From the NCBI GenBank assembly GCA_946481735.1, contig CAMLOU010000105.1, positions 1 through 14,866 of the forward strand: a stretch of 14,866 bases of DNA, given 5' to 3'. Positions 7,519-14,866 of the stretch are shown one piece after another; positions within the stretch are counted from its first letter, which is position 1; the number at the start of each line of letters is the position of its first letter. Source of the stretch: an uncultured Cellvibrio sp. Its GTDB lineage: Bacteria; Pseudomonadota; Gammaproteobacteria; Pseudomonadales; Cellvibrionaceae. The notes under the pieces are model-generated. The model was given only the letters and a program-made list of their open reading frames with translations. It ran no database searches and was not told the DNA's origin. A program made the translations under genes and the position numbers.

Positions 7519-8127
7519 TTAAGCCGCCAGCACACCGGAATGAAAACGGAATTCTGTATCCGGACTTTCAATCAAGGTTTTTTCCAACTGCAAAAAAACG
7601 TTGATACGATCATCAATGCTTTTACCATCAGCCGCCTTGCGGGCCAGGTGCAGATAGTCTTCATAATGCCTTGCTTCGGATTTCAGCAGAGACAAATAAA
7701 ATGTTTGCAGCTCATCATCCAGATGTGGTGCCACCTTGGCGAAACGCTCGCAGGAGCGTGCTTCAATAATAGCGCCCACAATCAAGGTGTCGATAAATCG
7801 CCCCGGCTCGTGGGTGCGCACCGGTTTACGCAACTCTGACGCATAACGGCAGGGTGTAATTTGTTCATAGGCGACGCCGCGCGCCTCCATGATCGCCATC
7901 ACCTGTTCGTAATGACGCAGTTCTTCGCGGGCCAGGCGCGACATCTTGTGCATCATTTCAAAATCGCCAACGTAGCGATACATAAGGGTTAATGCTGTTG
8001 AGGCGGCTTTTTTTTCACAGTTCGCATGATCAAGCAACAAGAGTGATTGATGTTGCAGCGCACTTTGTACCCAGGCTTCCGGGGTTTCGCATAATAAGAA
8101 TTGATTAATTTTGGTTAGTGCATTCAT
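7519..8127 (-). CDS. miaE: tRNA-(ms2io6A37) hydroxylase MiaE
   Basis: MiaE is an oxygen-dependent diiron monooxygenase that hydroxylates the isopentenyl group of ms2i6A at tRNA position 37. The 202-residue protein is a ferritin-like helical bundle with the expected carboxylate and histidine ligands: Glu38 (HANCEKKA), Glu69 and His72 (EELRHYE), Glu122 (IIEARSCERF), and Glu151 and His154 (EARHYEDY). The length fits the short Pseudomonas-type MiaE rather than the longer enteric form. The ATG at 8127 has no good Shine-Dalgarno. A REP-like hairpin lies just upstream, between this gene and the DUF1289 gene. The enzyme needs MiaA and MiaB products as substrate; those genes are not in the window. Its electron donor is not evident from the sequence. 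Confidence 0.92.
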   Translation of the reverse strand: MNALTKINQFLLCETPEAWVQSALQHQSLLLLDHANCEKKAASTALTLMYRYVGDFEMMHKMSRLAREELRHYEQVMAIMEARGVAYEQITPCRYASELRKPVRTHEPGRFIDTLIVGAIIEARSCERFAKVAPHLDDELQTFYLSLLKSEARHYEDYLHLARKAADGKSIDDRINVFLQLEKTLIESPDTEFRFHSGVLAA

Positions 8128-8150
8128 GGGATATTAAGTAACGGTTAATG

Positions 8151-8183
8151 TTGTCGGATTACGCTTCGCTAATCCGACCTACT
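8151..8183. repeat. REP-like palindromic element
   Basis: A perfect 9-bp stem, GTCGGATTA (8153-8161) with TAATCCGAC (8170-8178), encloses CGCTTCGC and is followed by CTAC. This resembles a dispersed extragenic palindrome seen in many proteobacterial genomes, typically written with TAGGTCGGATTAGCG on one strand. Only one copy is in this window, so repetition in the genome is inferred. Its flank supplies the stop codon of the DUF1289 gene. Confidence 0.7.
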
Positions 8184-8646
8184 TGGCGTTGGCTTGCAAG
8201 CCTGGTTCTATGTAGCGCTCATAGTAAGCACAGGAAAGTGCGTAAAAATCCTGGTCGATCGTATCACGGACTTCCTTTAGCGATGCGTTTCGCCAAGCGG
8301 GTTGCAAGCGCAAGCCATAAGCTTCCAGATCGGTAATCTGGCTTGCACCTGCGCGCAACAAATCAAACACCCAACAATAAGGATTTTGCTCTTCCTTAAA
8401 AAGAATTTGTTGATGCTTGATCTGTTGCAGCAACAATCGCGCATCAACCACTTCAATAATATTTTCCACCACCTGGGTTAAAAAACCCTCAAGACGCTGG
8501 GCAATGATCACACGCTGTTCGTGACTGTAGGCATTCCAGTCAATCACTTCGTGGGCAAAGCGTTTGCATCCACGACAGACACTGTCGCCGATGCCGGTCG
8601 AGCAAATGCCGACGCAGGGTGTTCTTACCGGTTTAAAAAGACGCAT
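8179..8646 (-). CDS. DUF1289 domain protein with extra C-terminal region
   Basis: The first 40 or so residues match DUF1289: four cysteines (11, 15, 24, 27) in PCVGICSTGIGDSVCRGCKRF, then a Trp at 37. They probably bind a metal, zinc or iron-sulfur, but this is not established. Most DUF1289 proteins are under 100 residues. This one has 155, adding a helical region from about 40 to 155 with no motif I recognise. The ATG at 8646 has no Shine-Dalgarno. The TAG stop (8181-8179) lies in the flank of the REP-like hairpin, so the last few codons may have been altered by its arrival. miaE follows on the same strand, starting 51 bases after the stop. Function is unknown. Confidence 0.82.
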   Translation of the reverse strand: MRLFKPVRTPCVGICSTGIGDSVCRGCKRFAHEVIDWNAYSHEQRVIIAQRLEGFLTQVVENIIEVVDARLLLQQIKHQQILFKEEQNPYCWVFDLLRAGASQITDLEAYGLRLQPAWRNASLKEVRDTIDQDFYALSCAYYERYIEPGLQANAK

Positions 8647-8669
8647 CAGAAAATCAATCGCCAGTCGTC

Positions 8670-8703
8670 GGCAACCTGAAAGGGCTAACCTTTTCAGGTT
8701 ACC
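8670..8703. repeat. Long inverted repeat between lactonase and DUF1289 genes
   Basis: Bases 8670-8684 pair with 8689-8703 over 15 positions with one mismatch and one G-T pair, leaving a CTAA loop. It starts 12 bases beyond the lactonase stop. No T run follows on either strand, so it may stabilise an mRNA end or be a degenerate terminator or REP-type element. Confidence 0.6.
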
Positions 8704-8715
8704 GGATTAACATGA

Positions 8716-9756
8716 TCAATAAGGGAAACCAGCAACATCCAGGTCGATCGACCAGACCGCACCGGCTCCGGTTAAGTACAAGGTTTTACCTTCCGCGCCA
8801 CCGAAAGCGGCGTTGGTAATATTTGCATCGACACTGATAGTCGCCAGATGCTCACCCGCCGGGGTGAAAACACGCACGCGTTGCGCGGTGTGCTCGGTCA
8901 CGTAGATATTGCCCAGGCAATCGATTGCCATACCATCGGGAACCTGTATACCTTCGACGAGATTTTTTCCTTCGCCGGGCTGACCGTCCACGATGGGATA
9001 GGCACGCAAGAACCCGTTTTCCCCGCCACCTGCAACATAAAGTACGTCCTGAGCCGGCGACAGGGAAATACCGTTAGGGTTGTTGATGCTATCGTCGACA
9101 ACACTCACACTGCCCGTAGCCGAGATGCGAAATACCTGGGTCTTTTCTTGTCCACCCGGTGCTGCACTGCGCTGGAAGTCCGGGTCAGTAAAATAAATCG
9201 TGCCGTCGCGGGCTTCAGTTAGATCATTGGGCGAGTTAAATGCGCTGCCCTGATATTCACCCACAATTTTTTCGCGCTGACCGGTTTGCACATCAAGGCG
9301 TGAAACCGTTTTATCGGCGTGAACACCACCGATAAGCGCACCTTCACTGTCGACTGCCAGGCCGTTAGTTCCGCTGTCTTCAATAATGGTTTCCATGGAG
9401 CCATCCGCATTCAAACGTTGTACGCGCGACGGAAAACCTTCCTGAAATGTAAAATCTGAAAAATAAAGTGCACCGTTTAACCAGACCGGCCCTTCATACA
9501 AACCGGGTTCACTGCGGCGGGAATCGGCCGTTTCTATACGTGTTGCGGTCAAGTCGCCGGCGGGCGCTTTACCGGGATTGGCCGGACAATTCCAGGATGA
9601 ATACCGGGGTACCACCGGCACTTCTTGTTTGGGGATAGCGGCGTCAACCGCTTTTTGTTCGGCTTGCGACTCCGGTTGCGGCGTTGCGGATTTCTCACAG
9701 GCCACCAAGCCCAAAATTGCCAGGACACCAACAACGGCATAAATAATTTTTTTCAT
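8716..9756 (-). CDS. SMP-30/gluconolactonase-like lipoprotein
   Basis: The protein is a six-bladed beta-propeller of the SMP-30/gluconolactonase/LRE type, a family that hydrolyses sugar lactones and related esters with a divalent metal. Putative metal ligands are Glu88 (EGPVW), Asn177 (NSPNDL), Asn228 (NNPNGI) and Asp274 (VPDGMA), matching the Glu-Asn-Asn-Asp set of SMP-30. The frame is open from 9816, but the ATG at 9756 is preferred: AGGAG lies seven bases upstream and it gives a clean lipoprotein signal, MKKIIYAVVGVLAILGLVAC, with Cys20 as the acylated residue (346 residues). A proline-, glutamine- and alanine-rich linker follows. Cys-Glu-Lys-Ser after processing puts Lys and Ser at +3 and +4, the inner-membrane retention pattern known in Pseudomonas aeruginosa. 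The substrate is not predictable. Confidence 0.85.
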   Translation of the reverse strand: MKKIIYAVVGVLAILGLVACEKSATPQPESQAEQKAVDAAIPKQEVPVVPRYSSWNCPANPGKAPAGDLTATRIETADSRRSEPGLYEGPVWLNGALYFSDFTFQEGFPSRVQRLNADGSMETIIEDSGTNGLAVDSEGALIGGVHADKTVSRLDVQTGQREKIVGEYQGSAFNSPNDLTEARDGTIYFTDPDFQRSAAPGGQEKTQVFRISATGSVSVVDDSINNPNGISLSPAQDVLYVAGGGENGFLRAYPIVDGQPGEGKNLVEGIQVPDGMAIDCLGNIYVTEHTAQRVRVFTPAGEHLATISVDANITNAAFGGAEGKTLYLTGAGAVWSIDLDVAGFPY

Positions 9757-9980
9757 TAAAGCGCTCCTTTTTTTACTGTTTTTTTGCTGCATAAAATGAG
9801 GCTGACAACATAGCACAGCCGCCGACTAAAAACGTGATTTACCATGGAAATATCCGTGAATAAGCCGGGTTATCAGACCACGATGTCTACTAATTGATCG
9901 GTTGATCTACCCCGAATATAACGAAAATGCGATCAGCTATACGAATCTGCGTAAGCTGCGCCCTGGCCTCGGAACTCGGG
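9757..9980. other. Divergent intergenic region, left part
   Basis: This stretch separates the lactonase gene from acnB and holds no gene I can support. On the minus strand, TATGTT near 9808 preceded by TG could be the lactonase -10, but the match is weak. A direct repeat TTGATC occurs at 9894-9899 and 9902-9907, eight bases apart, and could be part of an operator. Nothing else stands out. Confidence 0.4.
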
Positions 9981-10009
9981 TTAACAGTTTATAGGGGTTC
10001 ATGTATAAT
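9981..10009 (+). promoter_or_regulatory. Sigma-70 promoter of acnB
   Basis: TTAACA (-35, 9981-9986) and a consensus TATAAT (-10, 10004-10009) are separated by exactly 17 bases. Transcription would start near 10016, leaving a leader of about 110 bases before the GTG start. Confidence 0.85.
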
Positions 10010-10048
10010 TTGCGCCCAATTTGCACCCCCTGCCAGGGTTGTAGATTC

Positions 10049-10067
10049 ATCCATGTAGGTCATGGAT
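10049..10067. promoter_or_regulatory. Hairpin in the acnB 5' leader
   Basis: ATCCATG (10049-10055) pairs perfectly with CATGGAT (10061-10067) around TAGGT. It lies in the predicted untranslated leader. It could be an RNA stem-loop or a protein operator; the sequence does not decide. Confidence 0.5.
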
Positions 10068-10127
10068 AGCCTCCTGACGCAGAGATCCTGCCGAGGGAGT
10101 AATCTCACAAATCAGAGGATATAAACC

Positions 10128-12746
10128 GTGCTTGAAGCCTATCGCAACCATGTCGCAGAACGCGCAGCAGAAGGAGTTCCACCCAAACCACTCAATGCCG
10201 AACAAGTCGCAGGTCTGGTGGAATTACTGAAAAACCCTCCCGCTAACGAAGAACAAACCCTGCTTGACCTGATCACCAATCGCGTTCCGCCAGGCGTGGA
10301 TGAAGCAGCCTACGTTAAAGCCGCTTTCCTGAGTGCTATCGTCAAAGGCGAAGCCTCTTCCCCCCTGATTGATAAACCCCATGCGATCAAACTGCTCGGC
10401 ATGATGCTCGGCGGATACAACATTGAAACCCTGGTCAATGCACTCGACGATGCTGAACTCGCATCACTGGCCGCTGAGCAACTCAAGCACACCCTGCTGA
10501 TGTTTGATGCTTTCCACGATGTGGAAGAAAAAGCCAAAGCCGGCAACGTCAATGCACAAGCGGTACTGCAATCCTGGGCCGATGGTGAATGGTTCACCAA
10601 ACGCGATAAGGTACCGGAAAGTATCAAATTAACCGTATTCAAAGTCACCGGCGAAACCAACACCGATGACCTTTCCCCCGCGCCCGATGCCTGGTCGCGC
10701 CCGGACATCCCGCTACACGCATTAGCCATGTTCAAGATGGCCCGCGAAGGCCTGACACCAGACGAGCCAGGCAGCATCGGCCCGATCAAACAAATCGAGC
10801 AACTGAAAACCAAAGGCTATCCATTAGCGTTTGTGGGTGATGTGGTCGGCACCGGCTCTTCCCGTAAATCTGCCACCAACTCCGTGCTGTGGTTTATCGG
10901 CGAGGATATTCCCGGCGTGCCCAACAAGCGCACGGGTGGCGTGTGTATCGGCAGTAAAGTCGCACCGATCTTCTACAACACCATGGAAGATGCGGGCGCG
11001 TTGGTATTTGAAGCCCCGGTGGACAACCTGAACATGGGTGATGCCATTGAGATTCGCCCTTATGAAGGCAAGATTCTCAATATCGAGACCGGCGCGGTCA
11101 TCTCTGAATTCAGCCTGAAGTCCGATGTATTACTGGACGAAGTCCAGGCTGGTGGCCGTATTCCGCTGATCATCGGTCGCGGCCTGACCACCAAGGCGCG
11201 CGCTTCTCTGGGCTTGCCTGCAAGCACCCTGTTCCGCTTGCCCCAGGCGCCAGTAGACAGCGGCAAAGGTTATACCCTCGCACAGAAAATGGTGGGTAAA
11301 GCCTGCGGTACCACCGGTATTCGCCCCGGCACCTACTGTGAACCCTACATGACCACCGTGGGCTCCCAGGACACCACCGGCCCGATGACGCGCGACGAGC
11401 TGAAAGACCTGGCCTGTCTCGGCTTCTCCGCCGATCTGACCATGCAGTCCTTCTGCCACACGGCGGCTTACCCCAAGCCGGTGGACATTGAGACCCAGCA
11501 CACCCTGCCGGACTTCATCATGACCCGTGGCGGCGTGTCCCTGCGTCCGGGCGACGGCATCATCCACAGCTGGCTGAACCGCATGCTGTTGCCCGACACT
11601 GTCGGCACCGGCGGCGACTCTCACACCCGTTTCCCTATCGGTATCTCCTTCCCGGCCGGTTCTGGCCTGGTGGCATTTGCCGCGGCAACCGGCGTTATGC
11701 CGTTGGATATGCCGGAGTCGGTACTGGTGCGTTTCAAAGGCGAAATGCAACCGGGCATCACCCTGCGCGATCTGGTTAACGCCATTCCGCTGTACGCCAT
11801 CAAGCAAGGCTTGTTGACTGTCGAAAAGAAAGGCAAAAAGAACATCTTCTCTGGCCGCATTCTGGAAGTAGAAGGTTTGCCCAAGCTGAAAGTTGAGCAG
11901 GCGTTTGAAATCTCTGATGCATCTGCTGAGCGTTCTGCTGCCGGCTGTACTATCAAGCTGGATAAAGAACCGATCATTGAGTACCTGAACTCCAACATCA
12001 CCATGCTGCGCTGGATGATCGAACAAGGTTACGGCGATGTCCGCACCCTTGAGCGCCGTGCACGCAAGATGGAAGAGTGGCTGGCGAATCCGGTGCTGAT
12101 GGAAGCCGATGCCGATGCGGAATACGCAGCGGTCATTGAGATTGATCTGGCCGATGTGAAAGAACCGATCCTCGCCTGCCCTAACGATCCAGACGATGTG
12201 AAAGTGTTGTCCGAAGTTGCCGGTGACAAGATTGATGAAGTCTTTATCGGTTCGTGCATGACCAACATCGGTCACTTCCGTGCGGCGGGCAAACTGCTTG
12301 ACGCCACCAAAGATGAATTGTCTACCCGTCTGTGGATTGCGCCACCGACCAAGATGGACGAGCATCAATTGATGGAAGAAGGCTTCTACAATATTTACGG
12401 CCGTAAAGGTGCACGCACTGAGATGCCGGGCTGCTCATTGTGTATGGGTAACCAGGCACGCGTTGCCCCGAACTCGACGGTGGTATCGACCTCAACCCGT
12501 AACTTCCCCAACCGTCTTGGCAACGGCGCCAATGTGTATCTGGCATCGGCCGAGCTGGCGGCAGTAGCAGCGGTGTTGGGCAAACTGCCTAACTTTGACG
12601 AGTACATGCAGTACGCGCAGAAACTCGACAGCATGTCCGGTGATATTTATCGTTACCTCAACTTCAATGAAATTGAGAGCTACCAAAAATCAGCGGATGA
12701 AGGCAAGCGCATTGCTGCTGTGGAAATTCAAACAGTCGCCGTTTAA
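10128..12746 (+). CDS. acnB: Bifunctional aconitate hydratase 2 / 2-methylisocitrate dehydratase
   Basis: AcnB interconverts citrate and isocitrate through cis-aconitate in the TCA cycle, using a [4Fe-4S] cluster, and also dehydrates 2-methyl-cis-aconitate. The three cluster cysteines are Cys710 (IGSCMTN), Cys769 and Cys772 (PGCSLCMGN), at the same numbers as in E. coli AcnB. The order is the AcnB one: an N-terminal HEAT-like domain (about 1-160), the swivelling domain ([20 protein letters not shown], then [16 protein letters not shown]), then the catalytic core ([33 protein letters not shown]). The length is 872 residues. The start is GTG at 10128, supported by GAGG at 10115-10118 and by the family N-terminus [16 protein letters not shown] strong promoter and a long leader precede it, and a UUCG hairpin terminator follows. 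AcnB itself binds RNA when it loses its cluster in E. coli. Confidence 0.98.
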   Translation: MLEAYRNHVAERAAEGVPPKPLNAEQVAGLVELLKNPPANEEQTLLDLITNRVPPGVDEAAYVKAAFLSAIVKGEASSPLIDKPHAIKLLGMMLGGYNIETLVNALDDAELASLAAEQLKHTLLMFDAFHDVEEKAKAGNVNAQAVLQSWADGEWFTKRDKVPESIKLTVFKVTGETNTDDLSPAPDAWSRPDIPLHALAMFKMAREGLTPDEPGSIGPIKQIEQLKTKGYPLAFVGDVVGTGSSRKSATNSVLWFIGEDIPGVPNKRTGGVCIGSKVAPIFYNTMEDAGALVFEAPVDNLNMGDAIEIRPYEGKILNIETGAVISEFSLKSDVLLDEVQAGGRIPLIIGRGLTTKARASLGLPASTLFRLPQAPVDSGKGYTLAQKMVGKACGTTGIRPGTYCEPYMTTVGSQDTTGPMTRDELKDLACLGFSADLTMQSFCHTAAYPKPVDIETQHTLPDFIMTRGGVSLRPGDGIIHSWLNRMLLPDTVGTGGDSHTRFPIGISFPAGSGLVAFAAATGVMPLDMPESVLVRFKGEMQPGITLRDLVNAIPLYAIKQGLLTVEKKGKKNIFSGRILEVEGLPKLKVEQAFEISDASAERSAAGCTIKLDKEPIIEYLNSNITMLRWMIEQGYGDVRTLERRARKMEEWLANPVLMEADADAEYAAVIEIDLADVKEPILACPNDPDDVKVLSEVAGDKIDEVFIGSCMTNIGHFRAAGKLLDATKDELSTRLWIAPPTKMDEHQLMEEGFYNIYGRKGARTEMPGCSLCMGNQARVAPNSTVVSTSTRNFPNRLGNGANVYLASAELAAVAAVLGKLPNFDEYMQYAQKLDSMSGDIYRYLNFNEIESYQKSADEGKRIAAVEIQTVAV

Positions 12747-12762
12747 ACGATTGTTCTGCTGC

Positions 12763-12794
12763 AATAAAAAACCCGCTTCGGCGGGTTTTTTATT
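12763..12794. terminator. Bidirectional intrinsic terminator, acnB and chitinase
   Basis: A 14-bp perfect stem has a core of CCCGC and GCGGG around a TTCG tetraloop, flanked by A6 and T6. It can end transcription in both directions. It sits between the convergent stops of acnB (12746) and the chitinase gene (12816). Confidence 0.95.
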
Positions 12795-12815
12795 GGGCGC
12801 TTCGTAGAAGGTGTT

Positions 12816-13982
12816 TTACGGCACCGATTTTTCGCGATAAATGGTCTCCACTAAACCGTCTTTATCACTGTCATGGGGCAGTTGCCAAAACATAATGCCA
12901 CCGAGCTGGCGGGCTTTGATATAACGCACTTTGGCAGAGATAGAGCGCTTATCATCGAAGGTCGCAAAAATCTTTTTCTTTTCATTGTAAATAATAGGCG
13001 CCTTGGCAATATTGTCCCAGTAATAAACATAGCCCTCTTCCGGTACGTATACGCTGGCATAGTCTTTAAACTTCGCACCTTCGATGTGGTTGCCAGGCTG
13101 ATACAGACCCAGGTTTACATTCTCGACATTTTCCCAGGAGCGCGCATAAAACGCGGCACCGATAACAATTTTTTCCGCCGGCACACCTTTACTCAATAAG
13201 AATTGCACCGCGTTATCCGTAGAGTCTTTTTGTTCCGGTGTGGAGTAAAGCGCAGTGTGATGCCCTGTATGCGGTGTCGCGCCGTTAACGATGTCGTAAC
13301 TCATCAGATTGACGTTATCAAACAGCGGCATAATTGCATCCCAATCCACCGCGTTCTGCAAAAAATTATCGAAGCCTCCGGCGGCAAAACTTAATTCATA
13401 GCGATCACCAAAGCTATCGCGTAATGCCTGGGTCAACGCCGTGAAATTATCCTTATCATAATCCGCATAAGGGTGGCCGGGATGGCCGGGGATTGTCGGG
13501 TACTCCCAATCCAGATCGATACCATCTGCGCCGTATTCTTCAATAATTGCCAAGGTGGACCGTGCAAACGCCGCACGATTTTCCGCACTGTTGAAAACCT
13601 CGGAACAGGTTTCACAGCCGCCCCAACCTCCGAGTGATAACATCACCTTGAGATGCGGGTGCTGTTCTTTTAATGCAACGAGACGCTGCAGCGCCAACTT
13701 GTCTGTGTCTGAATCAAAACTGAGTTGATTGCCATTCAGGTGCAGGAAGCTGTAGATGATGTGAGTAAGGTGATTGAAGTTGTAACGCTCCAGATCAGAA
13801 CCGTCTCCCATGTAATAAGCAATCACTTTGAAATCGTGCAAAGGTGGTTGTTTCGGCATGACAGCGGTGTCACTCTCTGCTTGCGGTTGAATAACGTCAG
13901 AAGAAGCTGTTCCATCATCCTGACACCCCATCAAGAGGACGGCCAGAAGTAAACCAAAACACATCAGGTATAAGGATTTCAT
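12816..13982 (-). CDS. GH18 family chitinase-like lipoprotein
   Basis: This 388-residue glycoside hydrolase family 18 protein should cut beta-1,4 bonds in chitin or chito-oligosaccharides by substrate-assisted catalysis. The signature DGIDLDWE is at 153-160 with Glu160 as the acid. The preceding SLGGW (116-120), MSYD (227-230) and the late FWQLPHD with its conserved Trp complete the usual GH18 set. The N-terminus is a lipoprotein signal (MKSLYLMCFGLLLAVLLMGC, Cys20 acylated) followed by a linker to about residue 50. No carbohydrate-binding module is present, so it looks like a surface or periplasmic enzyme for soluble fragments or short chains. CETC at 123-126 could form a disulfide. The ATG at 13982 has a weak upstream GGGG. 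It converges on acnB and is divergent from the SDR gene. Confidence 0.92.
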   Translation of the reverse strand: MKSLYLMCFGLLLAVLLMGCQDDGTASSDVIQPQAESDTAVMPKQPPLHDFKVIAYYMGDGSDLERYNFNHLTHIIYSFLHLNGNQLSFDSDTDKLALQRLVALKEQHPHLKVMLSLGGWGGCETCSEVFNSAENRAAFARSTLAIIEEYGADGIDLDWEYPTIPGHPGHPYADYDKDNFTALTQALRDSFGDRYELSFAAGGFDNFLQNAVDWDAIMPLFDNVNLMSYDIVNGATPHTGHHTALYSTPEQKDSTDNAVQFLLSKGVPAEKIVIGAAFYARSWENVENVNLGLYQPGNHIEGAKFKDYASVYVPEEGYVYYWDNIAKAPIIYNEKKKIFATFDDKRSISAKVRYIKARQLGGIMFWQLPHDSDKDGLVETIYREKSVP

Positions 13983-14153
13983 AAATAGTTAACCCCGTAT
14001 TGAAGGAATATCATTGCCAATATCATTTTATTTTTTTCGGGCGCGGCCCGAACAAGCGGGGTTATAGTGCAATAAATATCGACCAATTTGAAAGGAAGTT
14101 TTGTTAAGGAATGCTTAACTGTCTCATTTGCAGTTGTCCACAAGGTTATCACC
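13983..14153. promoter_or_regulatory. Divergent promoter region, chitinase and SDR genes
   Basis: This region contains nested repeats. TAACCCCG (13990-13997) pairs with CGGGGTTA (14057-14064). Inside them TTCGGGC (14036-14042) pairs with GCCCGAA (14046-14052) around GCG. AATATCATT occurs twice (14007-14015 and 14019-14027). TATAGT at 14063-14068 could be a -10 for the SDR gene, whose AAGG ribosome site is at 14142-14145. The hairpin has no T run after it, so I do not call it a terminator. Confidence 0.5.
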
Positions 14154-14866
14154 ATGAAAGGTAAAAAAAGTGTTTTGATCACCGGCGCCTCTACCGGCAT
14201 TGGTTACCATTGCGCAAAAGCATTGCAGGCGGATGGCTACCAGGTGATTGCCTCCTGTCGCAAACTCACCGATGTATCACGTCTCCAGGCTGATGGACTG
14301 ACGTGCATCCAACTGGACCTGACAGATTCCGCCAGTATTGAACGGGCGGTAAGCCAAACATTGGAACTCACAAAGGGAAAACTCTATGGATTATTCAACA
14401 ACGGGGCTTATGGCCAACCCGGCGCCGTAGAAGATCTGAGTCGCGATGCGTTGCGCCGCCAATTTGAAACCAATGTGTTCGGATGGCTGGAGCTCACGAA
14501 TAAAATTCTGCCGCTCATGATTCAGCAGGGCCAGGGACGCATTATCCAGAATAGCTCGATCCTCGGTTTCGCGGCCATGCCGTTGCGGGGAGCATACAAT
14601 GCCAGCAAGTTCGCCCTTGAGGGGCTGACGGATACCTTGCGACTTGAGCTGGACGGCACCGGCGTGTATGTCAGCCTTATTGAGCCGGGCCCCATTCTCA
14701 GTGACTTTCGCAAAAATGCTCTCACTGCATTAAAGGCCAATATCAATACTGAAAAGAGCCGCTTTGCCGATCAATATGCATCGGCCATACAGCGACTCAG
14801 CAAACCCGGCCCAGCCGCGCCCTTTACCCTGGGACCAGAGGCAGTCTACCGGCGTTTGAAACACGC
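14154..14866 (+). CDS. YbbO-like short-chain dehydrogenase/reductase, 3' end missing
   Basis: The frame is open from an ATG at 14154 to the right edge: 237 codons without a stop. It is a classical SDR with a Rossmann cofactor site TGASTGIG (10-17), a structural NNGAYG (82-87), a catalytic Ser near 134-135 in QNSSILG, and YNASK with Tyr148 and Lys152. IEPGPI at 176-181 and the late FTLGPEAV resemble E. coli YbbO, an NADP-dependent aldehyde reductase. The cofactor and substrate here are inferred from that likeness. NNG replaces the common NNAG. The start has an AAGG eight bases upstream. It is divergent from the chitinase gene; no functional link between them is shown. Confidence 0.88.
   Translation, partial: MKGKKSVLITGASTGIGYHCAKALQADGYQVIASCRKLTDVSRLQADGLTCIQLDLTDSASIERAVSQTLELTKGKLYGLFNNGAYGQPGAVEDLSRDALRRQFETNVFGWLELTNKILPLMIQQGQGRIIQNSSILGFAAMPLRGAYNASKFALEGLTDTLRLELDGTGVYVSLIEPGPILSDFRKNALTALKANINTEKSRFADQYASAIQRLSKPGPAAPFTLGPEAVYRRLKH

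Noticed and set aside
8151..8183. REP-like hairpin considered as an intrinsic terminator
   Set aside because: No T run follows the stem on either strand.
11130..12368. A 412-codon open frame on the minus strand opposite acnB
   Set aside because: It is fully antisense to the highly conserved AcnB core. Its translation has no recognisable motif, and it is explained by codon bias of acnB.
14036..14052. GC-rich hairpin next to a T run, considered as a terminator
   Set aside because: The T run precedes the stem on the plus strand, and on the minus strand the stem is followed by A residues, so the polarity is wrong on both strands.

Overview
The window is ordinary chromosomal DNA of a Gammaproteobacterium. 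The gene content resembles Cellvibrio or a close relative: a Pseudomonas-like holB-pilZ-tatD block, AcnB numbered like the E. coli enzyme, a GH18 chitinase lipoprotein and a TraF-like outer-membrane protein. This placement is inferred from protein sequences and gene order and was not confirmed by a database search. I see no phage, insertion sequence, CRISPR array, tRNA or rRNA. Most genes are housekeeping.

Layout. Bases 1-2878 (minus strand) hold holB, pilZ, tatD and a partial all-alpha dUTPase, with an intrinsic terminator between pilZ and tatD. Bases 2982-4961 (plus strand) hold rluA and a TraF-like beta-barrel gene that has a perfect CRP/Vfr-type palindrome upstream. tmk follows on the minus strand at 5033-5656. 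Many relatives have tmk directly next to holB, so the two plus-strand genes look like an inversion or insertion in that block. Bases 5769-7086 carry ppiB and lpxH, separated by a strong terminator. Bases 7114-9756 (minus strand) carry a lipoprotein SMP-30-like lactonase, a DUF1289 protein, miaE and a small four-helix membrane protein. A REP-like hairpin lies between the DUF1289 gene and miaE.

Bases 9757-10127 are a long intergenic region with a near-consensus sigma-70 promoter and a structured leader. It drives acnB (10128-12746), which ends in a UUCG-capped bidirectional terminator shared with the convergent chitinase gene (12816-13982). A divergent intergenic region rich in repeats separates the chitinase from a YbbO-like short-chain dehydrogenase that runs off the right edge.

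How the genes fit together. dUTPase and Tmk lie on the dTTP supply route and HolB is part of the replicase clamp loader. RluA and MiaE modify RNA. LpxH makes lipid A, AcnB is the TCA-cycle aconitase, and the chitinase and lactonase are envelope lipoproteins. I found no clear new multigene system. The most interesting items are the regulatory and structural signals: the CRP site, the REP-supplied stop codon, the acnB leader, the repeats upstream of the chitinase gene, and the broken tmk-holB linkage.
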